Positions 58,727 to 64,000 of a stretch of 64,000 nucleotides of DNA are shown here, one piece after another. The notes under the pieces were generated by a model. It saw only the letters and a program-made list of their open reading frames with translations, did not search any database and was not told the origin of the DNA. The stretch covers positions 62,001 to 126,000 of the forward strand of contig JAYXKI010000008.1 in NCBI GenBank assembly GCA_037892935.1, given 5' to 3'. The position numbers were made by a program, and so were the translations under genes. Position 1 is the stretch's first letter; each line of letters begins with the position of its first letter. The stretch is from Phlebopus portentosus. Lineage: Eukaryota > Basidiomycota > Agaricomycetes > Boletales > Boletinellaceae.

Positions 58727-60887
58727 ATGAATCCCATGCCTGCCCTCTCCTTCTGTGACTCACTGGTTCTCGACGTGCTGTGTGCTCTGGTAAGTGGACT
58801 GACCCATTCTATGTATTTTTCATCAGTTGTGATGTTCATCGACAGGTCGTTCACGGAATTTATAAGCAACTTGAAGTCGAACCTGCAAACCTAGTGGCTA
58901 CATTTTTACTGCTTATAGGAGTTCCGGCGACACCGTGCTACTTTCTAGCTGATCACATAGAGTCCATGCTTCTCTCTATCGTTATTGCTTACGGACTTTT
59001 CTATGCTGTTCTCATCTTATCGATCGTGCTCTATCGCATATCACCATTGCATCCGCTTGCAAAGTATCCTGGGCCAGTATTCTTGAAGGCGTCCAAGCTC
59101 GTCGGCATGTGCTTTGCATTGAGTGGCAAGCAACATGTGTACTTCAGAAGTTTGCGTGATAAATACGGCCCTTTTGTGCGCACAGGTGAGTCCATCGTCT
59201 ATTTCCTCGATCCAAACAAGTAGTAACCCATTAAGTAGGTCCCAACGAATTGTTAATAGCCGACGTTGAAGCTATTCCATCTATCCTTGGTTTGGATGGC
59301 ATGAGAAAAGGCCCATGTGAGTAACCCGTTTAGGTTGAATCATAATGTATTTAAATATGCACGCTTTGTTCCACTTCTAGTATGGGAAGCTTCTGCTAGG
59401 CCAGGAACAACGCCGAGCATCTCTGCCCTGCGGAACATCGATCTACACAACGAGCGCCGTAAGCTGTGGAATCACGGTTTTACCTCTGCATCCATCAAAG
59501 AGTTCCAACCTGCGGTGGAGATCAGAGTCCTCGAGCTGGTGGAAGAGCTCAGCAAACGGGGTTCCCCCAGTTCGGGGGAGAAAGAGAATCCCTTGGATCT
59601 TGCCTTATGGCTGTCCAATTTCACGTGCGTAGGGTGAATCAAAAAGGCGCTTCATTCTTGTGAGCTAACAGGTTTGTCAGGCATGACTTTATGGGAGACA
59701 TGGTGTGAGTACTTACCGATAGTGCTTCGTTGATGCTCTCGTTGATCATATCTCAAAGATTTGGCGGTGGTCTTGGGCTCATGCAAAGCGGCGATGGAGG
59801 CGAAATACGAGATATAGTCGAAGGCAATGTGAAGTACGGAGTTTCTTACCGCTAATCTGTATAAGATGATAATTACGTACTTGCGCCCGTCAGGGCTCTT
59901 GGGATTTTGGGACAAATACCATGGATCACAAGTCTGGTCTACAAATTGTCGGGGGTGCCGGAAGGACAGAGAAACCTTCAAAAGTTCGCATTTCATCGCT
60001 ATGTCGTGCGCAAGGAGCAAGGATCGACAAAGAGGGACCTATTCCATTACATCGTAAGTTGCTTTCACTAATTTTCCACTCCTTGCTATTCATCGACTGC
60101 TAGACCAATGAAGAGGGGTTGGGAAAAGTAAAGGTCCCACAGGATCAAAGCATGAACGATATTCTTACAGCCGTCGTCGGTGGTGCAGATACTGCTTCAA
60201 GCGTCTTAAGCGGTCTCTTCTTCCATCTGCTTTCAGATCGACTGAAAGAGGAAGTGGACTCGGAATTTCCTGTAACAGAGGGCGAGCCATTTGACGCAGT
60301 TAGACTTGCCCGGATGTTGTATCTCAACGCGTGCATGTAAGCCAGATGTAAGCATCACATTGAAACAATGTTAAATATCCTTCCCCTCCTAGAAACGAAG
60401 CGCTTCGCCTCCAACCACCTGTACCTACCATGCTCCAGCGAAGCCCGTTGGAAGGAAGCGGAGGGAAGCCTGTCGCTGGAAGGTCAGTCCTTTCTTATAA
60501 ATGTGGCCGATATTTGGCTCTGACAACGTACTCCCAAGGTTTGTTCCAGAAAATACAGCAGTATACGTTCCGCCGTACGTTCTTCATAGGGACCCACGTT
60601 ACTTTTCGCCGTTTCCCGACTCATTCATCCCCGAGCGATGGATAGAGGATAGCAACAAGTTCACCACCAACACATCTGCATTCATACCATTCTCCACAGG
60701 TCCGTCAAATTGCATCGGAAAGAATCTGGCCTGGCTCGAGATGCGCATGGTGGTTGCAGCGGTAGTTCAGAAATTTGACATTAGGTTTGTCGCCGATTAC
60801 GACCCACGGAAGTGGGACGAAGAGCTTCAGGATTTCATGGCAATGAACGTCGGAAAACTTCCAGTTGCTCTAAATCCGAGGCAGTAA
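58727..60887 (+). CDS. Cytochrome P450 monooxygenase
   Basis: ATG 58727 (MNPMPALSFCDSLVLDVL) begins a hydrophobic membrane anchor that continues in exon 2 (TFLLLIGVPATP, LLSIVIAYGLFYAVLILS). Then PLHPLAKYPGP, WNHGFTSASIKEFQP (helix C), LGILGQIPWITSLVYKL, VVGGADTASSVLSGL (I-helix oxygen-binding), NEALRLQPP (ExxR), FIPERWI (PERF-like), and FIPFSTGPSNCIGKNLAW with the heme Cys. The end is LPVALNPRQ at 60887. All introns keep the frame. It belongs to the fungal microsomal P450s. The substrate is unknown and no biosynthetic partners are adjacent. Confidence 0.93.
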
Positions 60888-61589
60888 ATTGTCTTCTGTT
60901 CTGTATTCAATTCCATTAAGGAGTCTGCTTTTATGAAGTTGACGTACCTCGTGCCTGAATGTACATAAATCAAACAGTAAATCAAGTAGCATTCCTTTCT
61001 CTTAAATGAATTCAAGAAACGGAATCCGTATATTTTGAGCATGTTGCAGTTTTTCTGAGCAGCTCAGAATTCGGAATATGGGTAACCGCATGGATATTGC
61101 CGATATGATAGAACTCCGATCGAATTTGCGCTCGAAAGAAGACACGACGAAAGAAATTTACATGGCCAGGGGTGTCTCTATTCAAGGCCCAGAGGGGGAC
61201 TAGATTGCAGAAAGGAGCTTCTAGATGGAGGTGTATTGATCTGCAATGAAAAAAAAAGGTTTGTGCAAATCGGAAATATGGGTAAGGTGAGTCAGATAAT
61301 GCTACCTGTCTTGACACATAAAGAATGAGCACTCCCCACATCTAAAGGCAGGGTCCATCTGAAAGTCGCTTCAAAGTCGGCGTCGCTCGACAAACCATAT
61401 TCAGCTGCCACTGAATGAGAACGACAGTATTTCCTGTTTAGACGATAGATGATAGAACAAAACGTAGAGTATGAAGAGGTCCGAGTCTGATGAGGCGACC
61501 GTGACTGTGGACTGTCTGGTCACGTGCGGTATTTAAAAAATTATGGACAAACTTGCGCTTGCAGGCAGCGACCACAGGTGACGACCAGG
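60888..61589. other. Intergenic region before YTM1
   Basis: 702 nt with no supported gene; the P450 3'UTR is at the left. CACGTG-like TCACGTGCGG at about 61519-61528 lies roughly 65 nt before the YTM1 start, similar to the E-box next to RPP1/ATG7. Confidence 0.4.
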
Positions 61590-63025
61590 ATGGCTGCCCA
61601 AGCGCAGGAAGAGATGCAGGTGCACACTCTCCCAGTATTCTTTTCAACACGCACTCTCTATCCTCTCCCTTCTCAAAAATTCATGATTCCAGCGTCATGG
61701 AAACGCTACCAACTATCCCAGCTCGTCAACAAAGCTCTCGCGCTATCCAACCCGGTTCCGTTCGACTTCATACTCAGGAAGACTGGTGAGCTCCTCAGAG
61801 ACTCACTACAAGAATGGTGTCATGCTACCGGTGTTGGAATGGTCAGTTTGCTTATAACAGGACAAATGTCTGAGCCGTTGAGCTGATGTACTGACAGACG
61901 CCCGGATAACAGGAGGAGACCTTGGAGATCGAATACGTCGAATCTCTCCTTCCACCGTCGCGTCTCGCTGGAATACCGCATAACGACTGGGTCTCGGATG
62001 TCTCCCTCGGCATACAAGGCCATTTCGTAACGACAAGTTACGATGGTCTCGTGCGCGTTTTTGATTCATCGCAGATTCTCGTGCATGCCCTCTCTGGCCA
62101 CACCGGTCCTGTGACATCGATCTCTGTGCTTTCTGGCTCGCAAAATAGTGATGAAGTTATACTAGCCAGCTCATCGCACGACGCTACAGCCCGTCTCGCT
62201 TCTTACAATACGGAAACGAGGACGAGTCAGGCACTGGCGTCTCTCCACCTTCACTCCTCGCCCGTGTCCTCGATTTCGTCCTCTTCATCCGGCACGCACC
62301 TCCTCACTGCCGGATGGGACAGCCTTATCGGTGTTTGGGATACTCGTCTTCCATCCTTCGATGAGGTTGCTCTTCCTTCAGCTGACGAAGGCAAGAGTCG
62401 GAAACGCAGGCGAGTGGTAGACGGTGATGACACAGCTTCATCAAAACGAAAAGCACCCTTATCAGTGCTTAAAATTCATACATCGCGCATCACGGCAGCC
62501 CTCTTCTCTCCAACGGATGAGAAAAAAGCATATAGCGCGTCGCTCGATTCATCAATACGAAAGTGGGATATCGAAGTCGGAATCTGTTTACATAGTCAAA
62601 TAGTTGCAGAAGCTCCATTCATTGCGCTTGCACATCTTTCTGCGCCGGATATCCTTGCGGCGTCATCAACAGATCGAACCGTCCGCATATTCGACACGCG
62701 TACATTCACCTCTAAGCCATCCTCTTTGACATCATCTGCGCCAATAGTCCTGCAACATGCAAGCACTCCTGCATCACTTTCTGCATCACCTACTAACTCG
62801 CATCACGTCGCGAGCGGAGGGTATGATGGCGTCGTGCGTATATGGGATATACGCAGTACGAAAGGTGCCATAGCTAGCTTCCGCGCCGGGGAAGGTGCGG
62901 ACCCCGAGAAGAGAGGAGACGGGAAAGTATTAGGATTGGATTGGAGGGATGGAGTTATGGCTGTTGGTGGTGAGGCTGGATTGGATATTTGGCGGGTCCC
63001 GGAAAATGCGGAAGAGGTGCTATAG
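61590..63025 (+). CDS. YTM1: Ribosome biogenesis WD40 protein YTM1 (WDR12)
   Basis: Exons 61590-61841 and 61913-63025 give 454 aa. The N-terminal NLE-type domain (VHTLPVFFSTRTLYPLPSQ; MIPASWKRYQLSQLVNKAL) precedes seven WD repeats with HNDWVSDVS, GHFVTTSYDGLVRVFDSS, LSGHTGPVTSIS, LLTAGWDSLIGVWD, AYSASLDSSIRKWDIEVG, ILAASSTDRTVRIFDTR, HVASGGYDGVVRIWDIR and a last DIWRVPEN. A basic linker (KSRKRRRVVDG) between blades is typical. In the nucleolus YTM1 joins NOP7/PES1 and ERB1/BOP1 for 60S maturation, and the NLE domain is pulled by REA1. It starts immediately after CAGG-ATG. Confidence 0.95.
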
Positions 63026-63544
63026 CATGTCAGTCTTGGTTAGTAAAAGGTATACGTGAGTTCTATTGTGCTGTTCCTTATGGCTTTGGACTTATTGTGT
63101 CTTCTACATTGTAGTGTAATGTTCCTCCTGTTGTTCTGTATAGACCCATGATGAACAAGAGTCGATATTTTCTCCGATATTATGGTCTACTCAGACTGGA
63201 ACAGCCCAGTTCCTTGCTCAGCGTCTTCCTTGGAAGCTCACTTCAAAGAGACACATGTCCCGGTTCGCCTTTCAGTCCTTCCTGGGATCGTCTTGGCACA
63301 ACAAGTAACACATAAATGATTAAACGTGTCACTTGCTGTTTCTCTCAGTCGAGGATAGGAAGGCAACGGAAAGCGAGGAAATCCCGATGTCAATGCGAGT
63401 CCGACTTCTTCGTGACTCCTCCGTCTCCTTCGTCGGCCCGTTTGGTGCTTAACGAATTCCGGTCATCTTGTAGCGGGCCGTCGTCGTCGCATGCATATTG
63501 GACATATATTGAAGTAGAGCATGAGCTGTTTCTGCGATATATAG
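63026..63544. other. Intergenic region after YTM1
   Basis: About 520 nt with the YTM1 3'UTR and the presumed promoter of the last gene. Two small overlapping ORFs (63316-63564 on plus, 63390-63584 on minus) look like chance. Confidence 0.4.
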
Positions 63545-64000
63545 GAGTGGACATCCAAACCTGAATTACTCGTTCTTGACCCATTGCCTCCCCTCGCTCT
63601 TGTTTCTCTCCTCATCACCTCCTTAACCATATCCCGAGTCGCAGCGCACGGACTCGTCACGGCTCCCAAGCCGCGTCAGGTGCATGCCGTTGTTTCACGA
63701 TTCCTTTGCGTTCATAGCTGACTGGTGTTTGTCTACTATCTGCAGTACGGCTCTACGGTCCAAGCAGCCTGCGGAGCAGCTGTCTACAAGGTCCTTACAT
63801 CCGGTATGAAACTCTTCTTTTCTTCATGGTCTTTCATTCTTGCAAACGTTACATGTGGTAATTTTTTTCTGGTGATTATGATTTACTCTGAAAAGGTAGA
63901 CTTGTCCGGTCCAATCGAGAACGCTGTCAACAAAATTGACAGCACTTACGACGCGGAAGCTTGTCCTCTGTATTTCTGTCGTGGTGCATCAGTGAGACCA
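63545..64000 (+). CDS. Secreted His-1 LPMO-like protein, partial (runs off the window)
   Basis: The frame is open from 63545. It gives a hydrophobic signal peptide (LVSLLITSLTISRVAA) followed by an N-terminal His (HGLVTAPKPRQ), then, after introns at about 63680-63744 and 63804-63900, VQAACGAAVYK and SGPIENAVNKIDSTYD, with CPLYFCRG. A mature protein starting with His after signal cleavage is the hallmark of copper lytic polysaccharide monooxygenases and relatives. The exact family is not certain. No in-frame ATG precedes the signal peptide, so the true start is unresolved (an upstream exon or a sequence error). The 3' end is outside the window. Confidence 0.6.

Noticed and set aside
59652..60020. 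Minus-strand ORF of 122 codons over the P450
   Set aside because: Splicing on the plus strand gives an uninterrupted P450 with QIPWITSLVYKL in this stretch, so the minus frame is a shadow.

Overview
This window is nuclear DNA of a filamentous fungus, most likely an Agaricomycete basidiomycete. Nearly every gene is broken by many 48-70 bp GT...AG introns. The families (HNH nuclease, DAL5-type transporters, GH92, CYP, S10 peptidases) and the chromodomain Ty3/Gypsy elements fit that group. Gene models were spliced by eye from donor/acceptor sites, frame continuity and family motifs; no alignment was run.

Positions 1-20260 are a transposon island. Element B (15334-18471, minus) is the oldest of a related pair of Ty3/Gypsy elements. 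Its sister element A (minus, LTR ending at 15333) inserted into B's protease region. An almost perfectly preserved 11.56 kb chromovirus, element C (998-12554, plus, TGCTA target duplication on both sides), then inserted into A. B itself abuts a decayed pogo/Tigger-type DNA transposon (about 18500-20259). Element C is the most interesting object. Its two 1505-bp LTRs differ at only three sites noticed, all CpG transitions. Both C and A/B carry an 11-nt self-primer/PBS pair of the Tf1 type. C also has reading frames beyond gag-pol: an upstream coiled-coil ORF, two small genes between pol and the 3' LTR (one an intron-containing predicted single-pass membrane protein), and a 192-codon ORF inside U3.

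Positions 20856-64000 are ordinary gene space. In order: an HNH nuclease (-), hexokinase (-, 12 exons with a 17-nt exon), two diverged S10 serine carboxypeptidases (+), three tandem DAL5/TNA1-like transporters (-), a GH92 alpha-mannosidase (+), mitochondrial ribosomal protein uL14 (+), mitochondrial HSP60 (-, with an apparent 1-nt frameshift), a MITE, an unrecognised multi-module repeat protein (-), 60S acidic protein P1 (-), ATG7 (+), a second MITE, a cytochrome P450 (+), the ribosome-biogenesis WD40 protein YTM1 (+) and the start of a secreted LPMO-like protein (+). Peptidases, transporters and mannosidase lie side by side and could serve uptake of breakdown products of mannoprotein-rich substrate, but that link is inference. 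No rRNA, tRNA or CRISPR was seen.
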